The position numbers were made by a program, and so were the translations under genes. Source: an uncultured Flavihumibacter sp. (GTDB taxonomy: Bacteria > Bacteroidota > Bacteroidia > Chitinophagales > Chitinophagaceae). Taken from it: a stretch of 6,441 nucleotides of DNA. The stretch's first letter is position 1, and every line of letters begins with the position of its first letter. The notes under the pieces were generated by a model. The model did not search any database. It had not been told where the DNA came from and worked only from the letters and a program-made list of their open reading frames with translations. This document shows, in pieces, positions 1 through 4,992 of this stretch. The DNA lies in the NCBI GenBank assembly GCA_946481605.1, contig CAMLPA010000195.1:1-6441 (forward strand). The letters run 5' to 3'.

Positions 1-324
1 CGCAAGGTGTACCTGAATTTCCGGAACAACCTCATCATGCTTTGCAAAAACCTGCCTTACCATACGCTCCTGTACAAATTGCCTTTGCGTTTCGTACTGG
101 ATGGTATTTCTGCCTGGAAATCCCTGTTCGCCGGGCAACGGGCCTATTTCATCGCCATCGTGCAGGCACATTGGTATGTGGTGATCTGGATGCTGGGCAG
201 CAAGAAAGGGAACCTTTTTCCGGTAAAACGAGGCAACCTGAAAGACGGCTGGTACAAGGGAAGCATTGTGTATCAGCACTTCGTAAAAGGAAAGAAAAAG
301 TTCAGCGAAATATTTTTCTCGTAA
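1..324 (+). CDS. Family 2 glycosyltransferase, C-terminal part (5' end outside window)
   Basis: The reading frame is open from the first base and ends at TAA 322-324, giving about 107 residues. I recognise it as the C-terminal end of a family 2 glycosyltransferase of the type common in Bacteroidota. These transfer a sugar from an activated nucleotide donor to a growing surface glycan at the cytoplasmic membrane. The visible features are the stretch YLNFRNNLIML near the left edge, a basic and aromatic segment, then a hydrophobic patch around YFIAIVQAHWYVVIWML that may lie in or on the membrane, and a basic tail (KGKKKFSEIF). The catalytic GT-A domain with its DxD motif would lie upstream of the window and is not seen. 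A GTG at 7-9 could be read as a start, but the frame continues upstream and the protein would lack its catalytic part. The family call rests on recall of the C-terminal pattern, so the donor sugar and acceptor cannot be given. Confidence 0.72.
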   Translation, partial: RKVYLNFRNNLIMLCKNLPYHTLLYKLPLRFVLDGISAWKSLFAGQRAYFIAIVQAHWYVVIWMLGSKKGNLFPVKRGNLKDGWYKGSIVYQHFVKGKKKFSEIFFS

Positions 325-359
325 AGGATGTTCATTTTTTGAACGGAACCTTTATTTTT
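323..359 (+). terminator. Possible weak intrinsic terminator after the glycosyltransferase
   Basis: AAAGG (323-327) pairs with CCTTT (349-353), and GTTCA (330-334) pairs with TGAAC (340-344) around a T5 loop. The two helices are separated by a 2/4-base internal loop. A run of five T follows at 355-359. The stem is AT-rich and interrupted, so termination may be inefficient. The T-run is also part of the candidate -7 box of the next gene. Confidence 0.35.
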
Positions 360-360
360 G
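353..360 (+). promoter_or_regulatory. Candidate -7 box for the small membrane protein gene
   Basis: TATTTTTG matches the Bacteroidota -7 consensus TAnnTTTG at every defined position and lies 21 bp before the ATG at 382. That would leave a leader of only about 15 bases. No good TTTG -33 element is found 17-21 bp upstream; the nearest TTTG (338-341) is only 11 bp away. The upstream half of this promoter is therefore unsupported. Confidence 0.45.
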
Positions 361-381
361 CACCGTAATCAAACAAGCACA

Positions 382-585
382 ATGGCACAGGAAATACAAG
401 AACAACAGAGCCAGGATATTGCCAGCAACTGGGTGAACTCTTCCGTATTTTTATTTTACCTGAAGGTGTTCTGCATCATGGCATTCGTGCTGGGTGGTTG
501 CTATACACTTTATCAGCACCGTTACAAAGGAACGCCCGATGTGGCAGTACCTGATAATACGCTGTACACACCGAAGTATAAATAG
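382..585 (+). CDS. Small single-span membrane protein, function unknown
   Basis: The product has 67 residues and I do not recognise a family. Residues 1-20 are polar, rich in Gln and Glu, with acidic residues and no basic ones. Residues 21-45 form one hydrophobic segment (SVFLFYLKVFCIMAFVLGG and on), interrupted by Lys28. Residues 46-67 are a short polar tail with several Tyr and Pro, ending PKYK. The segment contains LGGC (37-40), which resembles a lipobox, but a cleavage site at residue 40 with no basic n-region would be unusual for a lipoprotein, so a plain membrane anchor is likelier. I chose ATG 382 over an in-frame TTG at 358 because that TTG lies inside the -7 box TATTTTTG. It follows the glycosyltransferase by 57 bp on the same strand; a functional link is only possible. 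A-rich sequence, not a Shine-Dalgarno, precedes the start. Confidence 0.6.
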   Translation: MAQEIQEQQSQDIASNWVNSSVFLFYLKVFCIMAFVLGGCYTLYQHRYKGTPDVAVPDNTLYTPKYK

Positions 586-612
586 GTTTGAAAAAAAAAG
601 TGCAGGAAAAAT

Positions 613-642
613 TTTGAAGTATTGAAACAAACCTTATCTTTG
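613..642 (+). promoter_or_regulatory. Promoter of tRNA-Gly (TTTG-N18-TATCTTTG)
   Basis: A -33 element TTTG (613-616) is separated by 18 bp from a perfect -7 element TATCTTTG (635-642). This is the primary-sigma promoter form of Bacteroidota. Transcription would start near 650, about 30 bases before the mature tRNA. An A-tract at 591-599 and another at 607-611 lie just upstream and could act like an UP element, as expected for a strong stable-RNA promoter. Confidence 0.85.
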
Positions 643-680
643 CACTCCCAAAACATTCAAACACAGTTCTTTATCAGTAT

Positions 681-756
<76 letters not shown>

Positions 757-758
757 GG

Positions 759-790
759 ATTCCATCCGCAAAACGGATGGAATTTTTTTT
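759..790 (+). terminator. Intrinsic terminator of tRNA-Gly
   Basis: ATTCCATCCG (759-768) and CGGATGGAAT (774-783) form a perfect 10-bp stem with the loop CAAAA, followed by a T-run through 790. It begins two bases after the encoded CCA, so it separates the two tRNA genes transcriptionally. Confidence 0.92.
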
Positions 791-800
791 GCGACAAAGT

Positions 801-831
801 TTTTGAAGTATTTCATAACTGCATCGCTTAA
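801..831 (+). promoter_or_regulatory. Possible, degenerate promoter of tRNA-Leu
   Basis: TTTG (802-805) lies inside a 12-base string, TTTTGAAGTATT (801-812), identical to the one that carries the -33 box of tRNA-Gly (612-623). At the same 18-bp spacing the -7 position holds TCGCTTAA (824-831), which matches only three of the six defined consensus bases. The promoter is therefore supported on its upstream half only. Confidence 0.35.
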
Positions 832-860
832 ACGAAGTTTCAGGTCGCAAGACCGGTTAC

Positions 861-946
861 ACCCGGGTGGTGGAATTGGTAGACACGCCGGACTTAAAAT
901 CCTGTGGGCTGCAAGGCCCGTACGGGTTCGACTCCCGTCCCGGGTA
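861..946 (+). tRNA. tRNA-Leu (anticodon UAA)
   Basis: A class II tRNA of 86 bases. The acceptor stem is ACCCGGG (861-867) with CCCGGGT (939-945), and the discriminator is A946. The D-stem is GTG/CAC (870-872, 884-886). The anticodon loop CTTAAAA places TAA at 895-897, which reads UUA and UUG leucine codons. The long variable arm (906-919) forms a five-pair stem, including one T-G wobble, closed by a GCAA tetraloop. The T-arm is ACGGG/CCCGT. The CCA end is not encoded (the DNA continues CAT), unlike the tRNA-Gly next to it, so it must be added after transcription. The anticodon stem carries a C-T mismatch (889 with 903). All identity features are clear, so I treat the gene as functional. Confidence 0.96.
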
Positions 947-969
947 CATTCATCTCCTGAAATGGAGAC

Positions 970-1005
970 AATAGGAACAGCTTAAAACTGTTCCTATTCT
1001 TTTTT
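970..1005 (+). terminator. Intrinsic terminator of tRNA-Leu
   Basis: AATAGGAACAG (970-980) and CTGTTCCTATT (988-998) form a perfect 11-bp stem around CTTAAAA, followed by C and six T (1000-1005). On the opposite strand the stem is followed by GTCTCC, with no T-run, so it does not serve the minus-strand acyltransferase. Confidence 0.92.
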
Positions 1006-1145
1006 ATAAATGTTCAGTTTTCTGATCAGACTTTATCGGTGGCATAATGGCGGCAGTAGTAATCGCGCAGGTATGGGCATAAGGAAGCGTCTTCCCTTAA
1101 TCTAATCCCAAAGCAGCCAGGTATCTTTGTTACAATGAATGGAGT

Positions 1146-2252
1146 TTATATCCCGGCCTGGTTCTTTTCCATCAGTTTCGCTTTTCTTTTGTTATCCAGG
1201 TATTTCCTTATCGGCAAATCAGCCAGCACCATTACCAGGTAAGCCATTACCAGCACAAGTATTGTTCCTCCTGCAATTATTAAAACAAGCGTTGTATTGT
1301 CCGGCTTCTTATTGGTGAAGTAGTTGCCGAAAATCCATAATACAGCATAGTGTGTCATGTATAATGGGTAGGATATTTTTCCTGAAAACAGACACAATTT
1401 TTTGAACACTTTATTTAAAACGGCCCCTGCGCCCAACGCGATCAACAACGGGAAATAACACAATACCACCAGTAGTTCGGTTAACCAGCTCCATGGTGTG
1501 AACGGCATAAGAAAAGCCATTGCGAGCAATACGGCCATGCCCGCGAAACCCAGTTTGTTGCGGATGATCCAGTTGGAGCGATGGATCAGTATTCCTGCAA
1601 GAAAAGAGTAGGCTATTCTTGCAAAACCATCCAGGAAAGTAGGTCCGCTCCAGCCGCCCAGTAAATTTCCGGAGCTGTAGCTGACATAAGACAATGCAAT
1701 ACCAGCAAGGATAACAAGCACTATAAGTGCATTTCGTTTGATTTTACAAAGTATAAAAGCGTATGCTATATTGGCTACATATTCCCAGAACAGCGACCAG
1801 GAAGGTGCGTTCAGCCCGAAAAGATTAAATCCGCGCTCTTCCATTACCGGGAAAGGGATCAGCAATGCAGAACATACAAACAGCAGGATGATTTTTCCAG
1901 CACTGTACAATGCAGGATTTCCGCCAAAAGGGTCAAACAAAAAAGCAACTAAACCCAGCACCGATCCAATCACCACCAGTGGATGCAACCGGATGGCCCG
2001 TGCTTTAAAGAATTCCAGGATGCCCATTCGTTGGATACGGTCGTCATAAGCATAGCCGATCACGAATCCTGAAAGGCAAAAGAAAAAGTCTACAGCCAGG
2101 AAGCCGTGCGCAATAAAGTTCTTGCTTAAATCAGGATGAACCCATTCCATAAAATGAAAGACAACCACCGCCAGGGCGGCCACACCTCTTAAGCCATCCA
2201 GTATTTCGTAGTGTGGTTTGGCTGTTGTGATTGTTGTGCCTGCTTGATTCAT
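1146..2252 (-). CDS. Acyltransferase family 3 membrane protein (OafA/YrhL type)
   Basis: The product has 368 residues, normal for a stand-alone acyltransferase-3 domain (PF01757), a polytopic inner-membrane enzyme that moves acyl groups, usually acetyl, onto sugars of surface polysaccharides or other envelope molecules. The N-terminus has the family signature ILDGLRGVAALAVVVFHF, with Arg22-X10-His33 as the conserved catalytic motif. It is followed by the second signature GFLAVDFFFCLSGFVIGY (50-67) and the basic FFKARAIRLHP (81-91). About ten hydrophobic segments follow, including one near WSLFWEYVANIAYAF and one at GKISYPLYMTHYAVLW (291-306). The end ADLPIRKYL and a basic cytoplasmic tail are also typical. 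There is no SGNH domain fused to it. It starts at ATG 2252, without a Shine-Dalgarno, 179 bp divergent from a Crp-like regulator. The acceptor molecule cannot be read from the sequence. No intrinsic terminator is visible downstream. Confidence 0.92.
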   Translation of the reverse strand: MNQAGTTITTAKPHYEILDGLRGVAALAVVVFHFMEWVHPDLSKNFIAHGFLAVDFFFCLSGFVIGYAYDDRIQRMGILEFFKARAIRLHPLVVIGSVLGLVAFLFDPFGGNPALYSAGKIILLFVCSALLIPFPVMEERGFNLFGLNAPSWSLFWEYVANIAYAFILCKIKRNALIVLVILAGIALSYVSYSSGNLLGGWSGPTFLDGFARIAYSFLAGILIHRSNWIIRNKLGFAGMAVLLAMAFLMPFTPWSWLTELLVVLCYFPLLIALGAGAVLNKVFKKLCLFSGKISYPLYMTHYAVLWIFGNYFTNKKPDNTTLVLIIAGGTILVLVMAYLVMVLADLPIRKYLDNKRKAKLMEKNQAGI

Positions 2253-2359
2253 ATTGCAATAATAAGTTGTTTCAGCGGGTGAAAACGGTTGCTGGGGAAT
2301 GGTATCGTTTGCGTATTTTCAAGGTGAATCATTCGGGGTATAGCAGGAACTGTCCCAAA

Positions 2360-2393
2360 TTTGAATGGCATTCGGATAATCCTTATATCTTCG
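2360..2393 (+). promoter_or_regulatory. Probable promoter of the Crp/Fnr-type regulator
   Basis: TTTG (2360-2363) and TATCTTCG (2386-2393, one mismatch to TAnnTTTG) are 22 bp apart, a little longer than the 18 bp seen at tRNA-Gly. Transcription would start near 2400, leaving a leader of about 30 bases before ATG 2432. This also supports that start over earlier in-frame codons. Confidence 0.5.
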
Positions 2394-2431
2394 TAGGTAT
2401 TTACCCCCATATCCCCGTTAACCTCTCGCTT

Positions 2432-3067
2432 ATGGCAGCTATAAAAATGAAGGATGCTCCTGTTGCTTTGTTGGATAGCGATAGTTATTGCCATGTAGCG
2501 GACTTTTTAGCAGGCCTTTACCCCGTGTCTGATCATTATAAAAAGTTCCTGAGCGATAAGATATTCCTACGTTCACTGAAAAAAGGTGAGATGCTGGTGA
2601 AGAAAGGAGAAGTGTGTTCTTTTATTTGTTTTATCCGCAGCGGACTGATCCGCGGATTTATTGAATACAGTAAGGGGGACATCACCACCTGGATCAGTTG
2701 CGAGAACGAACTGGTTACTTCCATTACAGGGTTCTTCAAAAATCAACCTGCGAAAGAAAATATCCAGGCGATCGAAAACTGCGTTGTGGAATGTATTCAC
2801 GCAGAAGACCTGATGCTGTTGTATGAACAATGTCCGGAGCAGCATATCATTACCCGGCTGGTACTGGAAAATTATTACCAGGATGCGGAAGCAAGGGCGT
2901 TCATCGCCCGTCTTCCAACGGCCATGGAGAAATACGATGCACTTTTTCTTTCCGATAGTTACCGGAACATCCTCCAGCGCGCGCCTTTAAAATATGTCGC
3001 CTCTTTCCTGGGGATCCGCCTCGAAACATTAAGCAGGCTCCGTCAGCAGAAAAGCCAGGGAAAATAA
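2432..3067 (+). CDS. Crp/Fnr-family transcriptional regulator
   Basis: The product has 211 residues. Residues about 35-130 fit a cyclic-nucleotide-binding-type beta-barrel: FLRSLKKGEMLVKKGEVCS, then a strand pair around FIRSGLIRGFIEYSKGD, then ENELVTSITGFF. Residues about 135-160 form the linking helix. The C-terminal part YRNILQRAPLKYVASFLGI and LETLSRLRQQ (about 177-206) is the helix-turn-helix, short as in many Bacteroidota Crp-like proteins. I see no Cys cluster for an Fe-S centre like that of Fnr. The pocket lacks a clear Arg-Ser/Thr cAMP signature, so the ligand is unknown. I chose ATG 2432 because homology-like sequence begins only after it and a promoter lies just upstream; the frame stays open back to 2231, but that part is probably untranslated. 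It is divergent from the acyltransferase gene, its likeliest local target by position only. It ends 3 bp from the convergent esterase. Confidence 0.85.
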   Translation: MAAIKMKDAPVALLDSDSYCHVADFLAGLYPVSDHYKKFLSDKIFLRSLKKGEMLVKKGEVCSFICFIRSGLIRGFIEYSKGDITTWISCENELVTSITGFFKNQPAKENIQAIENCVVECIHAEDLMLLYEQCPEQHIITRLVLENYYQDAEARAFIARLPTAMEKYDALFLSDSYRNILQRAPLKYVASFLGIRLETLSRLRQQKSQGK

Positions 3068-3070
3068 CGG

Positions 3071-3913
3071 TCACGGCGTAGTTGCAGCTTTCTGAAAATA
3101 GTTGTGCATAAATAGCAACTGGTATTGAACGGCGTTGAGCCAGTATGCCCAGTTGTGTACGCCGGGGCGCGTGAGGAAATCATGTGGGATATTCCTGTAC
3201 AACAATGCTTCGTGCAATTTCATGTTCACTTCATAGAAAAAATCTCCGGTGCCGCAATCGATCATGATGTCCAGTGCATTTGGCGTGAGCAGGTGCAACT
3301 GGTTCATCACGGTATGTTTTTCCCAATATTCGGGGTGTTCGGAATATTTCCCGATGCGTTTCGTCATTTCCCAGTTGTTGGGGAAAGGCCTGATGTCTAC
3401 GCCGCCGCTCATACTTCCTGCTGCGCCGAATAAGTCCTGGTGCCTGAAAGCGAGGTACAGCGCGCCATGGCCGCCCATGCTCAGTCCGTTTATGGCTCTT
3501 CCTTTTCTGTTACTGATGGTACTGAATGCGGAGTCTATAAAAGGGATGAGTTCTTTGGTGATATAGGTTTCATATTGATAGGATGGGTCGATGGGGCTGT
3601 CCCAGTACCAACTACTGAAACCGCCGTCGGGGCAAACGATCAGCATGTTGTGTTGATCGGCGGCCTTTTCGAAACCTTTGGCTTTGGTGAGCCAGCCGGA
3701 ATAATTGTCGCTGTAACCATGGAGGAGGTAAACCACTGGGATTTTGGTGCCTTGTCTATAACCCGAAGGCTTGATCACGGCCGCTTTGATATGTTTTTTC
3801 ATGGACGGGCTGTAGGTGAGCACGGTATCTACGGAAGCCGCTAAGGAGGATAGCTGAAGCACAAGAAGGGTGATGGCCGGAAGGATGATTTTTTTGAATG
3901 TGTTACTGCTCAT
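3071..3913 (-). CDS. Secreted esterase, esterase-D / CE1-like alpha/beta hydrolase
   Basis: The product has 280 residues. Residues 1-26 are a Sec signal peptide: basic n-region (FKK), hydrophobic core ILPAITLLVLQL, and a cleavage site near SLAA-SVD. The mature part is an alpha/beta hydrolase of the putative esterase family (PF00756), which includes S-formylglutathione hydrolase, feruloyl and acetyl-xylan esterases and mycolyltransferases. The visible landmarks are LLHGYSDN (63-70, oxyanion region), the nucleophile elbow GLSMGG with Ser145, DCGTGDFF with Asp224 as the probable acid, and GVHNW with His253. Export suggests action in the periplasm or outside the cell on polysaccharide or other esters, but the substrate is not readable. 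It has no carbohydrate-binding module and no T9SS tail. It is convergent with the Crp-like gene (3-bp gap) and divergent from the dienelactone hydrolase gene (68-bp gap). No Shine-Dalgarno precedes the start. Confidence 0.9.
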   Translation of the reverse strand: MSSNTFKKIILPAITLLVLQLSSLAASVDTVLTYSPSMKKHIKAAVIKPSGYRQGTKIPVVYLLHGYSDNYSGWLTKAKGFEKAADQHNMLIVCPDGGFSSWYWDSPIDPSYQYETYITKELIPFIDSAFSTISNRKGRAINGLSMGGHGALYLAFRHQDLFGAAGSMSGGVDIRPFPNNWEMTKRIGKYSEHPEYWEKHTVMNQLHLLTPNALDIMIDCGTGDFFYEVNMKLHEALLYRNIPHDFLTRPGVHNWAYWLNAVQYQLLFMHNYFQKAATTP

Positions 3914-3925
3914 GCCGAAGGTTTA

Positions 3926-3954
3926 AAAATATATTGTGTGTTTAATTGATTAAA
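3926..3954 (-). promoter_or_regulatory. Candidate promoter of the esterase gene
   Basis: Read on the minus strand, TTTA (3951-3954) and TATATTTT (3926-3933) are 17 bp apart. Each differs at one position from TTTG and TAnnTTTG. The -7 box would lie 12 bp from the ATG, giving a very short leader. The region is AT-rich, so chance matches are likely. Confidence 0.35.
3941..3954. promoter_or_regulatory. Palindrome centred between the divergent hydrolase genes (candidate operator)
   Basis: TTTAAT (3941-3946) and ATTAAA (3949-3954) are perfect inverted half-sites with a 2-bp spacer. Their centre, 3947.5, is exactly the midpoint of the 68-bp gap between the two start codons. It overlaps the candidate -33 box of the esterase. 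Symmetry and position suggest a regulator site, but all twelve half-site bases are A or T, so chance is a real alternative. The match to Crp or Fnr consensus sites is poor. Confidence 0.3.
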
Positions 3955-3981
3955 TTACTGGTTCATCTAAATGCTTTCACC

Positions 3982-4839
3982 ATGGACCAACGTATCATTA
4001 ATCTCTTCGACGAATATACACATAAGCCACTCAAACGCGATGAGTTCCTGCGTCGCCTGGCGGTACTTACCGGAGGAATGGCAACAGCTTTGTCTATTCT
4101 TCCCAAACTGGAACTGAATTATTCTAACGCCGATACCACTTCAAACGACCAAGACAAAATCATCACGGAACGCATCACGTATCCCGGGAAAGATTGTACC
4201 ATGAAAGGTTATCTGACCCGTCCCAATGCTAAAGGGAAATTCGGAACCGTGGTGGTGATCCATGAGAACAGGGGATTGAACCCACATATTGAAGATGTAA
4301 CGCGCCGTGCGGCCCTGGCGGGTTTTGTGGCCCTGGCGCCCGATGCGCTCGCACCGCAGGGTGGTACGCCTTCCAATGAAGACGAGGCCCGGGGCTTGTT
4401 CGGGAAAATCGACAACGCACAGAACCTCCAAAACTTTATCCTTGCCTTCGATTACCTGAAATCAAGGCCGGAATCCAATGGGAAAGCTGGTTGCATCGGA
4501 TTCTGCTGGGGTGGGGCGATGGCCAATCAACTGGCCGTTCATGTGCCCGACCTGAAGGCGGCGGTTCCTTTTTACGGTAGGCAGGCCGATGCCGCGGATG
4601 TGCCGAAAATTAAAGCTTTCCTGCAGTTGCATTATGGAGAAATGGATGAAAGAGTGAATGCCGGAATCCCCGCTTATGAAGCCGCTTTAAAGGCAGCCGG
4701 GGTTAAATATGAATTGTTTATTTACAAAGGCGCGCAACATGCGTTCCACAACGATACTGCACCTACCCGGTACAATGAGGAAGCCGCGAAACTGGCCTGG
4801 AGCAGGGCGATTGAATTGTTCAGGAAAACACTTTCCTGA
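3982..4839 (+). CDS. Dienelactone hydrolase-family protein with N-terminal twin-arginine-like segment
   Basis: The product has 285 residues. Residues about 60-285 are a dienelactone hydrolase fold (PF01738). The catalytic set is in place: Glu95 in HENRG, the nucleophile Cys175 in GFCWGG, Asp222 in GEMDERV, and His253 in GAQHAFHND. Dienelactone hydrolase itself opens the lactone ring in chloroaromatic breakdown, but most bacterial members act on other or unknown esters. No catabolic genes are nearby, so I do not assign that reaction. The N-terminus is unusual: a polar stretch to about residue 20, then FLRRLAVLTGGMATALSILP (22-41), which resembles a twin-arginine signal or membrane anchor, placed later than in most signal peptides. 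I chose ATG 3982 because an in-frame TTG at 3946 lies in the AT-rich control region and would add unlike sequence. It is convergent with the surface-protein gene, with a bidirectional terminator between them. Confidence 0.88.
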   Translation: MDQRIINLFDEYTHKPLKRDEFLRRLAVLTGGMATALSILPKLELNYSNADTTSNDQDKIITERITYPGKDCTMKGYLTRPNAKGKFGTVVVIHENRGLNPHIEDVTRRAALAGFVALAPDALAPQGGTPSNEDEARGLFGKIDNAQNLQNFILAFDYLKSRPESNGKAGCIGFCWGGAMANQLAVHVPDLKAAVPFYGRQADAADVPKIKAFLQLHYGEMDERVNAGIPAYEAALKAAGVKYELFIYKGAQHAFHNDTAPTRYNEEAAKLAWSRAIELFRKTLS

Positions 4840-4858
4840 GTTGTACTTACAGTAAAAA

Positions 4859-4892
4859 ATGAGGCTGTCTCAAAAATAAAATAAAGCCTCAT
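4859..4892 (-). terminator. Second hairpin, possible backup terminator for the minus-strand gene
   Basis: ATGAGGCT (4859-4866) and AGCCTCAT (4885-4892) form an 8-bp stem with an 18-base AT-rich loop. Read on the minus strand the stem leads into a run of T (complement of the A-run at 4854-4859). On the plus strand no T-run follows. The large loop makes it weaker than the hairpin at 4938-4970, so a backup role is only possible. Confidence 0.35.
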
Positions 4893-4968
4893 AGCATAGC
4901 ATAAGCAAAAATTGTCTCTATCAGGGACCCGATTAAAAAGAGGGTGTATCGTCTTTTGATACACCCTC
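4861..4968. repeat. 108-bp segment bounded by 15-bp imperfect inverted repeats (possible MITE or IS remnant)
   Basis: GAGGCTGTCTCAAAA (4861-4875) and, on the opposite strand, GAGGGTGTATCAAAA (4968-4954) agree at 13 of 15 positions and face inward. The inside has no coding potential. From memory, ends of the GAGnnTGTCTCAAAA kind occur on insertion sequences and small repeats in Bacteroidota; I could not verify this. I see no target-site duplication. Each end also folds on its own: TGAGGCT (4860-4866) with AGCCTCA (4885-4891), and the right end as part of the 13-bp terminator stem. Confidence 0.45.
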
Positions 4969-4980
4969 TTCATTTTTTCT
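4935..4980. terminator. Bidirectional intrinsic terminator between convergent genes
   Basis: AAGAGGGTGTATC (4938-4950) and GATACACCCTCTT (4958-4970) form a perfect 13-bp stem around GTCTTTT. On the plus strand the stem is followed by CA and six T (4973-4978). On the minus strand it runs into five T (complement of 4935-4939). It therefore can end both the dienelactone hydrolase transcript and the surface-protein transcript, whose stop codon lies 23 bp away. Confidence 0.9.
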
Positions 4981-4992
4981 ATATGTCCTTGT

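Noticed and set aside
42..368. Second plus-strand frame over the glycosyltransferase end
   Set aside because: It overlaps the recognised glycosyltransferase frame and its product shows no family pattern.
803..985. 60-codon frame spanning tRNA-Leu
   Set aside because: It runs through an intact tRNA and its terminator; the peptide is a translation of the tRNA.
1021..1030. Perfect 10-bp palindrome TCTGATCAGA between the tRNA-Leu terminator and the acyltransferase end
   Set aside because: It is not near any start codon or promoter, and a 10-bp palindrome is not surprising by chance in a window of this size.
1083..1100. Inverted repeat AAGGAAG / CTTCCCTT considered as acyltransferase terminator
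   Set aside because: The stem has a bulge and no T-run follows on the minus strand.
2231..2431. In-frame N-terminal extension of the Crp-like regulator back to 2231
   Set aside because: The added 67 residues do not look like any part of the family, the extension covers the shared promoter region, overlaps the acyltransferase start, and a likely -7 box (2386-2393) lies inside it.
3125..3844. Open plus-strand frames inside the esterase gene
   Set aside because: The minus-strand protein has a signal peptide and full catalytic triad; the opposite frames show no domain and are shadows.
3946..3981. Upstream TTG start for the dienelactone hydrolase
   Set aside because: It lies in the AT-rich control region and adds 12 residues before MDQRI, which is the natural start.
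4141..4431. Open minus-strand frames inside the dienelactone hydrolase gene
   Set aside because: Low-complexity Arg/Pro-rich shadows of a gene with clear catalytic motifs.
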